In this document: positions 23,199-35,888 of the stretch, in pieces | Layout of the letters: every line of letters starts with the position of its first letter | Numbering within the stretch: position 1 is the stretch's first letter | Source: Eutypella sp. D-1 | Taxonomy: Eukaryota > Ascomycota > Sordariomycetes > Xylariales > Diatrypaceae | Direction of reading: 5' to 3' | Length of the DNA: 64,000 nt | NCBI GenBank assembly: GCA_023313575.1 | Contig: JAJTTP010000003.1 | Location: forward strand, 1,240,001-1,304,000 | Notes under the pieces: generated by a model | What the model saw: only the letters and a program-made list of their open reading frames with translations | The model's database searches: none | What the model was told of the DNA's origin: nothing | Translations under genes and position numbers: made by a program

Positions 23199-25510
23199 AT
23201 GTCTCGCAAGATGAAATCACTCGATCAGTCAAATATTGGTGCGATGGAGCGGGACTATTGGCAGCAGGCCCAAGCGGCTAGGACACTCGAGGATACCAAG
23301 ATTGATGCCGAATTCAGAGCACGCAGAGACGGCTCCAGGGCCCGGCTGATTGAGCTCTATAACCGGAAGTCCCAGCTTCAGAACGAGCTGCAATCCCTCG
23401 AGGCGGGCATAGCCTATCAGGAGCAGGAGCAGGAAAGGTTGTCCCACGACTATGAGCAAGCCCGGTCGCAGTTGCGTGCGCGCCGAGAGGACGAGGACCG
23501 TCGACGGCATGAGTGGTTCACCCAGGCTCGCGAAGAGGAGGCGAAGAGGGAAAATGGTCACGCGAAAACGAACGGTGGGGTTGCATCCGGTGGAGAGGTA
23601 CAGCCGAATGCAGCTGCTGTTGGAGGATGGACCAGCATAAACGGCTCGCGGCGACGCAGCCACCGCGACGAGGACGAGGAGCTCCCGGCGGACCCCGGAA
23701 ACCTGCTCGGCAGTGTCTATCACAACCCTGTGGACGAGCACGAAACCAACGGCCACGGCATGGCTCGGTCCGGTAGCGGCCGATCCCAACTGAGCAGCCT
23801 GCTGAATGATGATGAGGACGGCCAGTCGAAAAAGAACGGCGAGCGGCCGCTCAAGCCGAAGCAGCGACACAGTCTGCCGACATTTACCGGGGTAGTGAGG
23901 TCCCCCGTTGGGAAACCTGGTAAGTAAGAGGCTTATTTCCAGTAATAGACCACGGCTAATACCTGCCTAGCGGGACTCATTGACGGGCTGGCCCTAGATC
24001 CCAAACATAAACCACCAGCAGGTCGCAAATCTCTTCCAGATGGAAAGCGGTCGGCAACCCCCACCAAGCAGAGCCAGGTGCCGGTAGATGACGGCAAGGC
24101 AATTACCCGTCAGAGCCTAGTGTTTAAGGATGACGGCAAGGTTATCACCGAGCCTCCGATGTACGCGGGCATCCCGCTCGAGAAGATCCATCCGAATCAC
24201 GAGTATTGGGAGGCCGAGTGGGAGCCCCTGGAGTCAATTATCGAGCCGCAGGTCGAGAAGTGGAAGGAGAAGCTGGAGTGTCTCAAGCAGACCACGGGAA
24301 CCGTTCGCCACTCCATATTCCTTGCCAACCGCCAAGTCAACCGTGGCCAGCAGATCCTCGACTTCATGAAGAACGAGACCGTGAATTTCCACCCGTACCA
24401 GTTCGTCGGGAAGGAGCTGATGGCCAAATTCTACAAGACCCTGGTCAACTACGACACCATGTTCCGCCTCGCCAATATTCACGAGGAGCTGAAGAAGTTC
24501 GACCTAGACGTGACGCCTCTGGAGTGGCTCCGGCATCGTACCTGGGAGGTAGCCGAGGCTCAAGGAGATAAGTTCAACTTGTCAAAGTACACGCATGACC
24601 TGTACCACGACGCGAAGATCAAGGCCCTGAGAGAGAAGCATGGGTTCGGAAACATTGGCCGGCCCTCCGGATACAAGCTAAGTGACAGGGATGGGAACAA
24701 GCCCCCCAAGATCAAGCCCAAGAAGGAGTCTGCCGGTACGGGTGTCATTCGGAAGAAAGGTCGGCGCTCGATCGGTCAGGTGGATCCGGATGGGGTGATG
24801 TCGATCCATGAATTACAGAACGGGTTCGGGCAGCCCACACAGGAAATATTAGAGCCCGTAACCCCTCGTCTGCAGAAACGCCAACGCGTCGAGGCTTCGG
24901 CTGAACCTCCGGCCGTGGGGCACCCGTACCTGCCTCCCCTGCCCCCTCCGGCGCCCGAAGTAGATGATCTCGAGTTCTCCGGCTACACATCGCGCGACTC
25001 GTTCTCGGACGGCAGGATCATGCACCTCGATTGGCGCGTGGAGCAGATTAAGACGCGCGACAGGACGACGAGCTCGCAGGTGACGCAGTACTGGACGTGG
25101 AAGGCGGACCAGGACACGTTCGAGCACCAGGTTCTCCGCGACGTGTACCCCAAGGTGACGTGGGGGTTCTACGAGAAGCCAATCGACTTCAACCTCCGGC
25201 TCAGCGACCTCACCGAGATTCACTACGCGCGCGACTCCCAGAAGATCGCCGTCGTCCTCCGCGACCGCGCGCGCGGCGACGTAATCCTCGCCCACTTCAA
25301 GCGCGAGCGCACCAAGAAGCGCTTCCTCGCCTTCGCCAAGAGGAAGGGCGTCAAGCTCGCCAAGAAACCTACGTGAGTTAACCTGGTTTGCACGTGTTGT
25401 TTGTGTATATGTGTTGGAAGATAGCTAACATAGTGTGCAGAGCTGAAATAGAGGACGCGTGGGCCAGCATGAAATCGGACACCCTTGAGAATGATGACCA
25501 GGAGTCATAG
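23199..25510 (+). CDS. Conserved-looking protein of unknown function, 713 residues
   Basis: Three exons: 23199-23919, 24022-25372 and 25441-25510, with GTAAGT and GTGAGT donors; all junctions hold frame. The first ATG is used; the frame stays open upstream to a possible 3' splice site at about 23167 (CTAAC then TAG), so a further 5' exon is possible. Residues about 5-110 are a charged coiled coil (EQEQERL, RREDEDRRRHEW). Residues 110-245 are low complexity. Residues about 265-440 are a dense conserved-type helical block rich in Trp (EYWEAEWEPL, PLEWLRHRTW). Residues about 450-560 are basic and disordered. The C-terminal block of about 570-700 (DWRVEQIK, VTWGFYEKP) ends in a Lys/Arg-rich patch and acidic tail. 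No signal peptide or membrane helix; probably nuclear or cytoplasmic. I do not recognise the family. Confidence 0.85.
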
Positions 25511-27588
25511 TGACAGCCGGGAGTCATAATACCAACTACCAATCACAACGACGCTATCGACACACAGTGACGCATTCATCTACCATTAAATAATCGGAAT
25601 TTCTAATCAGTTTTTTCTATTTTACACTCTGGTGTACTATATCTCCCCAACGGCGTCCTAGGCGTCATATGCCGGCCGTCTCACACGAGTACGGTCATGT
25701 TTTCGGGTCTCGGGCGCGGATGCCCTCGCGGATAGACAGGCGCCAAGGATTACAACAACAACAGCAGCAGCAGCACACTCGCGGTGTGCTCGGATCGCGT
25801 TCTCAATCAGGGAGCAGCAGGCGACATGATATACCCTGTCTTTTTTGCCCTCGTACATAAAACAAACAGGCTCGCTACATACGATTAATGCAGATGACGA
25901 CAACTCGCATTAGATAATCTATCTGGTCGCATACCTCTTTTCCCCCGATATTTCTTCTTTTCTTCCCTTGGGATCTCGTGGTTGGGTAAACTACCACCCC
26001 CACTTTGTTGGGGGCTGAACATAGACAAAAATAGGAAATGGATGGAGGGAAAACACGGCAACGGACCTAGAGAACGACCGGGAGCATTGCGTTTCTTTTT
26101 TTTTCTCCTTTTCTTTTTGTCTTTCCGCTGAAGATCATCGGGATAGACGAACACAGGGAGGAAGTCTTGTTTCTTACGACCTAGAGTCTAATAGGAGAAT
26201 GTGCTTCCTCCCCCGGGTTGACCCTTTGACTCGGCTTGGCTTTGGTTTCTGGTTTTTCGGAATTTGGCCTCGATGGGACGCATGGATAGGTCGGAGGATC
26301 TGATCGGATGGGAAGCCCGCTTTCCCACTATTTTATTCTATCCCACAACGGTTTCTTCTCTGCATAAAAATCATCTTTTCTTTTTTTGTTGTCGTTTGAG
26401 GCGCTATACTATGCCTTCCCCCTTCGTTCCCCCTTTCCTGAGCTCAAGGGGCGAATTTCTGGAGTTGATTTGTCTGTACAATACATATACACGGTTGCGT
26501 TTTAGGAGGCTCAAGAGAGAAACTGAAACAAGATGGGGAGGGCATGGAGTAGAACGGAGTGGAGGGGGAGGGGAGGGAAGGAGAGAGGGATCCGACGGGT
26601 AGTACGGGGTGCATGGGCAAGGAAGGGCATCTGGCTGATATTGGCTGTTTATTACTGGTTACTGGGCGGGACGGTACGATAAAGAAAAGATCAATTTAGA
26701 AGCCGGCGCGTTGCGTTCCTTTTCATGACTAAGTTTTCTCCTTCCTTTCTATGCTTATTTTTCTTGTGTCCGCCCTTTATAGTATTTGGGAGGTGATTTG
26801 AGTACTACCTACCTGTCTGAGGTTGTTGATGTGCTCATGAATCTCCCCCAATGGACTGTGTAGACCCCGGCCCCCCCGTTTTGACACGTGCAAGAAACCG
26901 GAAATGCCAACTTCCTAATATTTGCATGCTATATAGCCTGAAATGGGGAGTATTACGTAGTTGGACTGGACTTTGTATGGTATATCCCCCGCCAAGGCCA
27001 AGGCGGCAGGCGACTGGAGGGTCGATGGACTGCATCCATGGATGTACCGTATAGAGGAATTACCCACATATTCCAGGTCTGATTTGACAGCTGCAAGTCT
27101 TTGCCAAGGCTAGGTGAGGACGAGTGGGACCTTAGATAAGTTTCTCTTATCTGATAACAGAAATCACCCCACCGACTCCCGTACGAACCTCAGAAGTTAA
27201 AGTACTTGCTGGACCTAAGGTTACTTAAAATGTACTTGGCTTAAGCTTCACTCACATCTCTCTTCACCCGGTACTCCTATACATTTTCCAAGACCACGAC
27301 GGCAGCGACAACGAGGACGATAGCGAAATAGTACCGGGCTGGCTTTCGGAAGCAGGATCCTACCCATCATTGGAGTGTCACGGCGGGCTTTTCCGGATCA
27401 CCATTGTGTGTGCACGCCGTGCCCGTAGCGCAAGCGAAACAAGCCGAGAGAAGACGACGTATCGATCGAATCGAGACACGCAATTGGAATTCATTCGCAA
27501 CGCCGACGTCAACATCATAGCAGACGACTGAGGGCTGAGACCGTCGGGCCCGGAGGGAAGGCGACGCCGACCAGATACATAGGACACA
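25511..27588. other. Intergenic region
   Basis: Downstream of the unknown 713-residue gene and upstream of bS6m, both on the + strand. It contains CAA/CAG repeats near 25757-25783, polypyrimidine and polypurine tracts between 25.9 and 26.6 kb, and no supported gene. The part from about 27.2 kb on is presumably the bS6m promoter. Confidence 0.55.
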
Positions 27589-28161
27589 ATGCTATACGAG
27601 TTGATTGGGATCGTGAGTTATCCCTTCTGGCATTACCTTCTTCTCTCCTCCCCCCTCCCCCCACCTCCCCGGGATCGTCAGGAGCGCATGTCCCGGAGAG
27701 TGATATCGCGTTATATACAGGTAACTAACTCGAATGCGCGAACTCGCAGGTCCGGCCCGGCAACCTCGCCGAGGTGAAAGAGTATGTCTTATCTATGCCT
27801 CATCCCATACACATACACATACACATACACATACCAAACCGCACACTAACACACACACCCCCTCCCCTTCAGAATCGTGATCGCGGCGGGGCAGCTGGTG
27901 CTGCAGAACCAGGGGGTAATACGGGGAGTATCGAACTGGGGGGTATTCACGCTGCCGCGGGCGACGAGCGTGCACCAGATGCGGCACCATTACGGGCACT
28001 ACTTCGCGATGCGGTTCGACGCCTCCCCCGCCACCCAGCAGGCCATCCGCAGCATGCTTGCCCTCGACCCCCGCATGATCCGCCACAGCAGCGTCCGCAT
28101 CGGCGACAACAAGCTCGAGACCATGAGCCGCGTCGGCCCCGGCGTCGAGTGGAAGCGGTAA
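27589..28161 (+). CDS. MRP17: Mitochondrial small-subunit ribosomal protein bS6m
   Basis: Three exons: 27589-27612 (24 nt, eight codons), 27750-27781 (32 nt) and 27873-28161; 114 residues. The spliced N-terminus MLYELIGIVRPG continues into AEVKE then IVIAAGQL, the S6 beta-alpha-beta opening, followed by NWGVFTLPR, a MRHHYGHYF stretch and RFDASP. Bacterial S6 has the same order (YE..I.RP, then NWG, then the middle beta strand). It is a component of the mitoribosomal small subunit; no cleavable presequence is evident, as for yeast Mrp17. Donors are GTGAGT and GTATGT. The second intron contains an ATACAC hexamer repeat (about 27807-27833). The two tiny exons would be missed by frame-based gene finding. 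Confidence 0.92.
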
Positions 28162-28786
28162 GGCCGCTGCTGAGGGAGAGGAGAGGAGAGGAGAGGGGGA
28201 ACGCGACCGAAAACCTGTGATGATTTGTAGATGCTGTATCGCTCATACCAGCCAGTATTTACCGCGTTGGAACCCCGGCATCAGCTTACCCTCGGGATTT
28301 TGTATGATAAAAGTGCGCATATAGTGGAATTGTACATTGACCAGTGTTGGAGGGCACTCTGGACATCTACTGCATCACGTGTGTGCGCATGAGGACGTAG
28401 CCGGTAATGGCAGGATCAATCAATCAATCAATCAATCAAATGAGCTAGCTATGCTCTTCTTCTTCGTTCTCACATCCGGGAATCCATTCATCCATCCGTC
28501 CAGGTCCAAAAGCTCGAACCGCACACACACAAGCCAGAGACCTCCGCCATCGGGATCGGTGGCCAGGCCCAGGTTTCCTGTTGGTCCCTGTAACATCCGT
28601 CGCACACCGTAGTGGCTTCCACAAAAAACGGCACTGGGTCACTGCAGCTAAGGGAGTAGTTGACTGCTGCTTGGAAACCTGCCTTTCTCCCCCTTGCCTT
28701 TGAGAAAGCCCAGCCGTGTCTACCTATCGATGAACGATGCCCGAAGACACCGGGGCCTACAAACCCGTCACTAATACTCGGGTCGT
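28162..28786. other. Intergenic region between convergent genes
   Basis: Spacer between the 3' ends of bS6m (+) and DCN1 (-). It holds a GAGAG repeat at about 28173-28197 and six copies of ATCA at about 28414-28439. Confidence 0.6.
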
Positions 28787-30485
28787 CTAGCGGTCGACGT
28801 CCATGGCGGACTTCGCCTTGTACCACTCGACGAACTCGTCAACATTGGAGTTCCAGGCGTCGTACTCATTCCAGAAGGAGAGGGTCTCGTCGTCGAGGGT
28901 GTGGAAGGCGAACCGGAGCGTCTGGTCCCACACGTCTTTGCTGATGGATTTTGGTACTTTCACGAGTTTGCCCTCAACTTTCTGCTGTGATCTCGGCCAT
29001 TTCTCCTCCAGATACCGCAGCCACTCCTCCAGAAAGTTCGTGCCGCTGACCGTGATCCACTCCCAGCCCGGCGGCTGGAATACCATCCTCCAAGTGCCGA
29101 CCGCGACATCATAGCCCAGCTCCTTCGCGCCAGAGTCCTTGCCCAGCTCGAAAGCGTACTTGTACACATCCTCGAAGAGTCTCTTGTTCCCTGGTAGTTT
29201 GGCAACAAGCTGGGACAAGTACTGCTTCTGGTCTGCGATTGTAGGCTCCACCCTGCCGGGGTCAGTATGTGCTGCAAGCGAGCAGAGGAGTAGTAGCTTA
29301 CTTGAACATCATGTCCTTCCCATTGCCAATCTGTGGTAACGCCCAGCCATCGACAAAGTCATTTCGGGTGACTGCATATATGTTCGTGGTGCGCAAGATC
29401 TTGAAGATGATAGTAACGAGGATGAAGCACGATGGGTCCGCTAAATCAGCACCGAAATTCTTGAAGTAATTTTGGATTGATTCTTCGCCAAGCGTATCGG
29501 TCTCGCCAGGTACTATTTGGTGTTAGCCCGACGGTGACCTATTTAGGGGTACGTGGGGTCACAAACGTTTAAGGGAGTCGAAGAGCTGCTCCAGCTGTTT
29601 TCTCTTCTCACGAGAATAACTGCAATTCAATGTTAGAAGGGGATAAAATGACGGAAACGGGAAAAAGACGAAGAAGAGAAAAACAAAAAGAAAAACAAAA
29701 AACCACAGCAGTGGCTCGAGTAGGCAGTCGTGACAAGATGCAATAGCATCCAATGTTAGTTTTTCCCACGGGGCAACCGCGAAGCCAACTTCTAGTCTGG
29801 AATACACACAGCACTGTCGGAAGAGGAGCGGTGTATAGAGACCGGTGTGCACTCGGGGGCAACCGAGCGATGAGAGCTATATAGGATGGCCCGAAATGCT
29901 CAACTATCGGATTTGCTAGAGGATGTACTAGATGTCGACTGTAACCCGGCATAGCCCTTGTCCTAAGGATCAGGATAGGCCAACAAAGATAGGCGGCATA
30001 TAGTGCAGAAGTCCAGTAATGAGAAACAGGACAAGCATGATTGCTAGTTAAAGCTGTTCACGCACCCACTGCGCATAAGATCGTAGCCTTTCTACTTCCT
30101 AGCTGTCGGTCTTGCATGACGGTTATTTGTCCCAGGTAAAGCAGGCTTCTGTTGCACATCCCAGGGCCATAGACGAATGAAGGCCGTATCATCAAATCAC
30201 CATACTCGAGCCGCCACCAAAAGCAAATACACACCAAAAAGAAAGACTGAACTTACGCTTTCATCGCATCGCTCAAGCTGTAGTTGGAAGCCTTTAAGAA
30301 CTGTATGCCCAAGTATTAGGACGAGGACCGTAGAGCACGAGACAGAGAAGGGGGTAGTCCGGAGAAGAGGAAAGAGACAGGCACGGGAAAAGACAAAAAC
30401 TTACCTGTTGGGCGACCTTGTCGTTGACTCCGGTTTCGGACACGAAGGCGGCTACCTGCCGCTTCTGGGTAGAAGACAGCGGCAT
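28787..30485 (-). CDS. DCN1: DCN1-like cullin neddylation factor
   Basis: Five exons in minus-strand order: 30485-30405, 30300-30257, 29619-29567, 29512-29302 and 29252-28787; 284 residues, near the yeast protein size. Dcn1 is a scaffold-type E3 that stimulates Nedd8 transfer from Ubc12 to cullins. The N-terminal 45 residues form a UBA-like fold (QKRQVAAFVSETG, then LKASNYSLSDAMKAY). The PONY domain runs from about 75 to 280: LFDSL, a DPSCFILV stretch and DFVDGW (the yeast EF-like part), WRMVFQ, and the acidic C-terminal motif VDEFVEWYK, which in family members contacts the cullin WHB domain. The second intron is unusually long, 637 nt (30256-29620), while the others are about 50-105 nt. An overlooked small exon inside it is possible, although frame is kept without one. 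Confidence 0.9.
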
Positions 30486-32716
30486 GGTGAACGATTTCCC
30501 TCTGGTCGTGTCCTACTGGAGGGATGACAAGGGAGTTACCGGAATGAGGCCGTAAATACGGTTGGATCGATTTGGTCGGCAGTCAGACAGTTTGACGAAA
30601 AGGGGAAAAAAAAAAGGTTCGTTCGCCCGCCCTAAATATGAGGAGTCGAGACGACAGGAACACCCTCCAATATGACGTTTGCTTCGTTTGTTATGTTGGC
30701 GTTGTTGATGTTGATGGCAGGAGGAAGCCGAACGCCCCAATATATGCAAGGCTGATCAGGTGATTGAGCGACGGCCCACTTCAATTTCCCTACCACTGCC
30801 TTGGGCACGGGAAGGGATGTCAACTTTCTTCAGACTACCTAAGTAGTTCCCGAGTTCCACCCCGTTGTCTCTAGAGGGTTCCTGGTGGGTTGTGTTTGTC
30901 TCCCAAGGGGTCCTCTTACTGCTATGGGGTGGGGCAGTAGGCGTAGGTGGTGATAATAGTTAGTGTAGAAGAACAAGTTTGACGTAGGGGAACCTTTGTA
31001 TAGGGGCTTTTGGACCAGGATGGTAGTAATAAGTTAGTTAACTTGTTCACCAAGACCTAAATGGACGATCTAACATGTACCTGTGCGAGGAAAAAATGTG
31101 TACGTCAAAGGACGGGATGAGCCGAAGACAGGGCAGGACAGGCTGAATCCGCTACGATGCAAAAAGGCTGACAATTCGATATATAATGACGATGATCCCT
31201 TTTCAAACACCAGATCGAGGGAGTCAGATGAACGAAGAGAGAGCTTGCATGCAAGGTTTAATCGGAGTCAGTTAGTCTTGCCGTCGTCGGGTTCTTGTTC
31301 TCGTCTGGTCTTCAAGGTTCCCGTCTTTTTTTTTTTTTTTTTGTCGGAGGATTCTTCCAAGGGTCGGTAGGTAGGTTTGTCAACCAAACTTCCTTAACTT
31401 AGATGTATTCAAGTACTTTGCTTGCCTGGAATGGGCTTATTAGATGATGGCGGGGTTTAGCGGGGCGGGGCGGGGCAGAGAAATCGAAAGGCTTAATAAT
31501 AATAACAAACAATCCCTAGGTACTTAGGTACCTAGGTAGTTATTGCTTCCTGGCGTTTTCTTGGCAGCTGGCAAATTGAATTACGGACCCCTGATTACCC
31601 GATTAGGTTCTCAACTATTTACCCTGCCGTACCTTCCAAGGTTACCAGCTCTTACTGTCTCTTTGGGTACCTTCAATAGGTGGCAGTGGGAGTCATCTAA
31701 ATCCATTCTTTGCTTTTCTGGGTACTTGTATGCCAGGTCTAAAATATGTTGTTCCTCCACGGAACACGACGTCAAAAGATTCATTGTCATTTGGCTGGTT
31801 AGTATACGGTTAATTATCTACATGTACCGATCTCAAGGTTGCAGAGTACCTAGGTAGGCGCAATATCTAAAAGAGTCGTACCTACCTAGGTATTGTGTAA
31901 ACAGAATAATGCAAGAGCGAGCTGAGAAGAACATATATATTTTTCCGTCTCATTGATAATAGAAAATTGGGTTACTTCAATAGATAAGAAAATACAGGGA
32001 GGGGGTATCGCCAGTCTTTCTTTTTTTTTTCCCTTCTTACTTACTTTCTTCCATCTCGCAAACGAAGCTCGTGCTCCTCCTCCATCCGATAATATGAACC
32101 AAATTATCTGGAGTATGTATGTACGTATGCAACCAAGTCTCGTCTGTCGGTGTTGCTGTTGTGTGATGTGATGTGGTATGTGTCGGCTGTTGTCATGTAT
32201 TTTTTTATATCGACATGTAGACTGTGCGTGAAGGGGATTGGTATTGTGTGGTGCTGTGCTGTGCTGTGTTGTGGAGTCGATATATCTGTACAAAAGAGAA
32301 GGGGCTTCCTCTGTTAAAAACAAAACCAAAACAAAAACAAAAACAGAAACAAAAAAGAGACTCAGATCGCTCGCAATTATACGCATGGTCGGGGCCCGAG
32401 AGCGTTCGGCCCTCGAACCTAAGAATGATAAAAGTGAAAAAACCCCCCTTATTACCCGGCCCCGTAGCCTTATCCCCTAATCCCCCTTCCGCCTACCCTC
32501 CATCCAATCCATCTATGCTCAGAACTATTATATGATGAAACCGCAGGTCAACCAGACCACGCTCCACCTTCACATCTCCTCTTGCAGGGTGGTAGGCGGA
32601 GCGACGGGAACCCACGGTGGCGGCGTCGTCCTTGCTGCCGACGCCGATGACTGGGGGCCGTACCAACGGTTGAGGTGGAGGCTGCGGCGGCGGTCGAGGT
32701 CCTCCCCGGACGCGCC
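30486..32716. other. Intergenic region with low-complexity tracts
   Basis: Between the DCN1 start and the MVP1 end, both minus strand. It contains a T run near 31326-31342, GGGGC repeats near 31462-31475, GTGCT repeats near 32249-32272 and an AAAAC-type A-rich stretch near 32317-32357. TACCTAGGTA motifs occur near 31530, 31850 and 31882. No gene supported. Confidence 0.55.
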
Positions 32717-35700
32717 CTAGTCGCCGAGGGGCATGCCCTCGAGCTCGTCGAGGAGGCGGCGCCAGTTGTCCGCCAGCATCTCCGAGTACTTGACGCGCTC
32801 CTGCGCCCAGTCCTGGTTCCACCGGCTGACGTGGTACTGCGTCTGCTGGAAGTAGATCAGCTCGTCCCGCACGCACTCCTTGACGAACACCGCCCGGTTG
32901 TGCTGCGTCACGATCGATTCTTTGTCCTGTTGCAAGAGTCTTAGCAGGTGATTGAATTTTTGGTTCGCCATGCACACGTACCTTGATGATGGCCTCGACC
33001 ACCTTCTCGATCTCCCCGGGCTTGACCAAGCCGTCCGGCTTCGCGCGCAGGCTCGCCAGCTTGGTCTCGTTGTTCTGGATGCGCCGCTCGAGGTAGGGGA
33101 TGTTGTCCTTGTCGAGGCGTTCCCTGCGGTCGAACATGTCCCGGACACTGACGAGAGCGTCGCGCTGCCTCTTGAGGTCCTCGAGGACGCCGGCGTCCCA
33201 GGCCTTGCTCTCGTCCTCCATCAGGCTCTGCGTGGTGCTCAGGTGCTTGCTCGTGGCGATCAGCCCGTCGTTCAGGAGCGGCACGTCGTTGGTGTCGGTC
33301 GCGTAAGTGTCGGCGCTGGTCTCGGTCAGCGACGAGAGCGAGAGCGCTATGCGCGCGTGGTCGGCCGCGACGCCTTCGGTGCGCTTGATCAGACGGTCCA
33401 GGATGTTGCACGCGTTGATGTATAGGTCGGCCGAACGTTTGACGCCGAGCCTCGTGCGGTCGAAGAGGTCGTTCAGTGTAGGAGGCAGGGAATCTTCGAG
33501 GCCTGGTGGGAGGGGCCGTCCGACGAACTCATCTACGACGGATATGGTGGCTTGTTTGCGCCATACTGCAAGTTCCTAGGGTCTGTTAGCTGGAAGATGG
33601 GGGTTTCGAGTTAGAATCGGCTTACAGTCGGGACGGTCAGGAACATCACGACGAGCTGCTCTTGGCCTAGCACTGGATGCCTGACGACGCCGTTGAGAAA
33701 CCGAGCCAGCCCGCGTCTCCGCTTCTCAATGAACGCTCCATCGTTGGAGAGGTGATTCCCATTAACCGCGACTCGCTTGGGTGGGAGTAGTGGCAGGGCG
33801 CGGAAAGGATATCGCTTGTGTAGACAATCGAGCAGCCATACGAAGTCGCTGTATCGGCGGATGACTTTGCTGCCACGGCGCGCGCTGGTAACCTCGTAGT
33901 TGTGGTGCTGGAACATGAACATACCCTCCTTCTCGGGCATCAAAGTCACGACGATGTTCTCCTCGATGGCACTGCCCGTCCGTCCACCGCTAATGGTCCG
34001 AGAGTGGCCGCTTGGAGGGTTGGCGCCAGGATCGCGTCCGCCTGGGCCACCACCGACGCCAAAAGGACTTGTTGGTTGATTCGAGGACATGTCGCCGAAG
34101 CCACCGGCATTGTTATTGTTATTATTGTTGTTGGTATTATGGTTACTGTTGCCGTCGAAGTATCCCCAGCCTCCACCTGGATTTGACGCGGAGGCGGCTG
34201 ATTGGGAAGCTGAACCAGCAGCTGAAGCTATCGTGGATGTTGTGAAGTTGGAAGTGGTGCGCGAATGCAAGTCAGGCGGTTGTTGATGCTCGTCGACGTC
34301 ATATCTGCGGCCGTTAACCTCGGGGCCCGCAGAGTCGTTGTTACCATTGGCCCTAGGAGCAGGCGATGATGCATGTGCATCTACGTGATTATGGCCCTTG
34401 TGGACTTCGGGGGTATTCCAAGGGTCATGTTCTGGGCTCTCCATAGTGGGTTGTCTGGTGCGTTGTTGTTTAGGTATCGTGTGCTGCGATTGCTGCAGCT
34501 GCTGCGAGGAGGCGGGTTTTGCAGGAGTGGAGGGCAGCTGGGGTGGTTTGGCAGCGAGTTCTGAGGTGTCGGGGAATGCGGGTTGGGCCGATTTCGCGTT
34601 CCTGTTGGTGAAACCTGAAGCTGTGAGGGTCGATGATGATGATGATAACTGGGGCCGCGGTAGGTCTGCAGAGTTTAAGTGGTTGTTTTTATTAGCGAAT
34701 GTAGTAGGGTGATAAAAATGGTAAAGTCCCGGGTGGTAGGTAATAACGTAATTACTGAGTTACTATCTCCAGCTCCAGACTTGCCGGGATGTTGATAGCG
34801 TGCATACTACCTACTTATACCCAGGTATCCATCAATCCATACATAGCAGTAGGATGATACCTAGGTAGGTAGGTATGGAATACCTAGGTATGTAGCATAG
34901 GTAGGTATGTAATAGGGAGAGTGGCTGTGTGGACCTCGAGATTGTATGGATTATGTGGATTATGTGTTACAGGGTAAGTAAGAAAAGAATTAAGGGATAA
35001 ATTGCATCAGAGTATCTACTTAGGTACCCTATGGATAGAAACTGATGGGTGGATTAGGATAGGATGCTTATCAAATTGATGATGGATACCTAGGTACGGA
35101 TATCAAATTGAAATGATCGGGGAACACACACCGTGATAAACCTTAGAAGTTACAAGCAGCCCTCTGGAGGGGGTTGATAGGGTAATAGATACATAGGGTG
35201 AGAGGGTGAGAGGGTGATAAGGGTGATAAAGGGTGGGAGGGTGACAGGCAGACACCCAGACAGGCAGACAGGGTAGTAGTATATCGTCGTAATCCAGTCT
35301 TCTTAATTAATCGGACTTTCATTACAGACAACAACAACAATTCGGGCTCAGTTTTTTTGTTCTTCACTTACTTCGTCTGCGCTCGTCAACACCGTCCAGG
35401 CTTACCGTCTCCCCCTCCTGCGCCAATCCGATGAGAGCGAGTAACACGTTAAACTCGTTGCGGTCGACCGGCGCGTCGCTCCCCGCCGGCGAGAGTATAC
35501 CCATGATATGCGCCTGGTCATCGGCGCTTAGCTTCGCAGCAGCCAGCGTCTTCGTGACGCCCGACGGGGCGACCTTGCCCCCCGCCTCCCCATCCTCTCC
35601 CACCGCGATGTCGAAGGCTTCTACGTAGCTGTCGGGGACGTCGACGCCGGCGAGTAGGGTTCTAAGGAGGTCGGCGCGGGAGGGCTGTTTTCGGGGCGTC

Positions 35701-35888
35701 GGCAGATCCCACGGGGACCCCGACCGTCCGTCGCCGAAGTCGTCGTCGTTGAAGAGCGCGTCCGAGGTCGATCGGGTCATGGCGCCGCCGTCGTCGTCGT
35801 CGAATAGCGAGTTGCGCGATGGTCCGGCGGAGGAATCTGCTGCCATGGAAGCAGGCTCGTCTGGTGGCGATGTCCCAAACAGAGACAT
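32717..35888 (-). CDS. MVP1: Sorting nexin Mvp1 (SNX8 type)
   Basis: Four exons: 35888-35372, 34665-33626, 33575-32982 and 32926-32717; 786 residues. Mvp1 binds phosphatidylinositol 3-phosphate on endosomes and drives retromer-independent recycling and Vps1-dependent vacuolar sorting. Residues 1-172 carry the MSLFGTSP start and the EF-hand-like EH-type segment ending NVLLALIGLAQEGE and DERRR. Exon 2 starts with a disordered Ser/Gln/Asn-rich stretch (poly-Asn near 350-358). The PX domain is at about 411-516, with RRYSDF (442-447, lipid-binding Arg-Arg-Tyr), LPPKR and the EKRRRGLARFL motif. The BAR-type helical domain runs from about 530 to the end, with SRWNQDWAQERVKYSEML near the C-terminus. 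The first intron is long, 706 nt (35371-34666). The exon 1 assignment rests on clear family resemblance at the junction DERRR-N-LPRPQL. Confidence 0.95.

Noticed and set aside
24022..25372. Alternative upstream acceptor (CCTAG near 23970) for exon 2 of the 713-residue gene
   Set aside because: It would bring a stop codon in frame within a few codons; the acceptor at 24020-24021 restores an open frame.
28414..28439. ATCA tetranucleotide repeat considered as a CRISPR-like or satellite array
   Set aside because: Plain microsatellite without spacers.
31886..32386. 166-codon minus-strand frame
   Set aside because: Built largely from A/T and AAAAC repeats; not protein-like.
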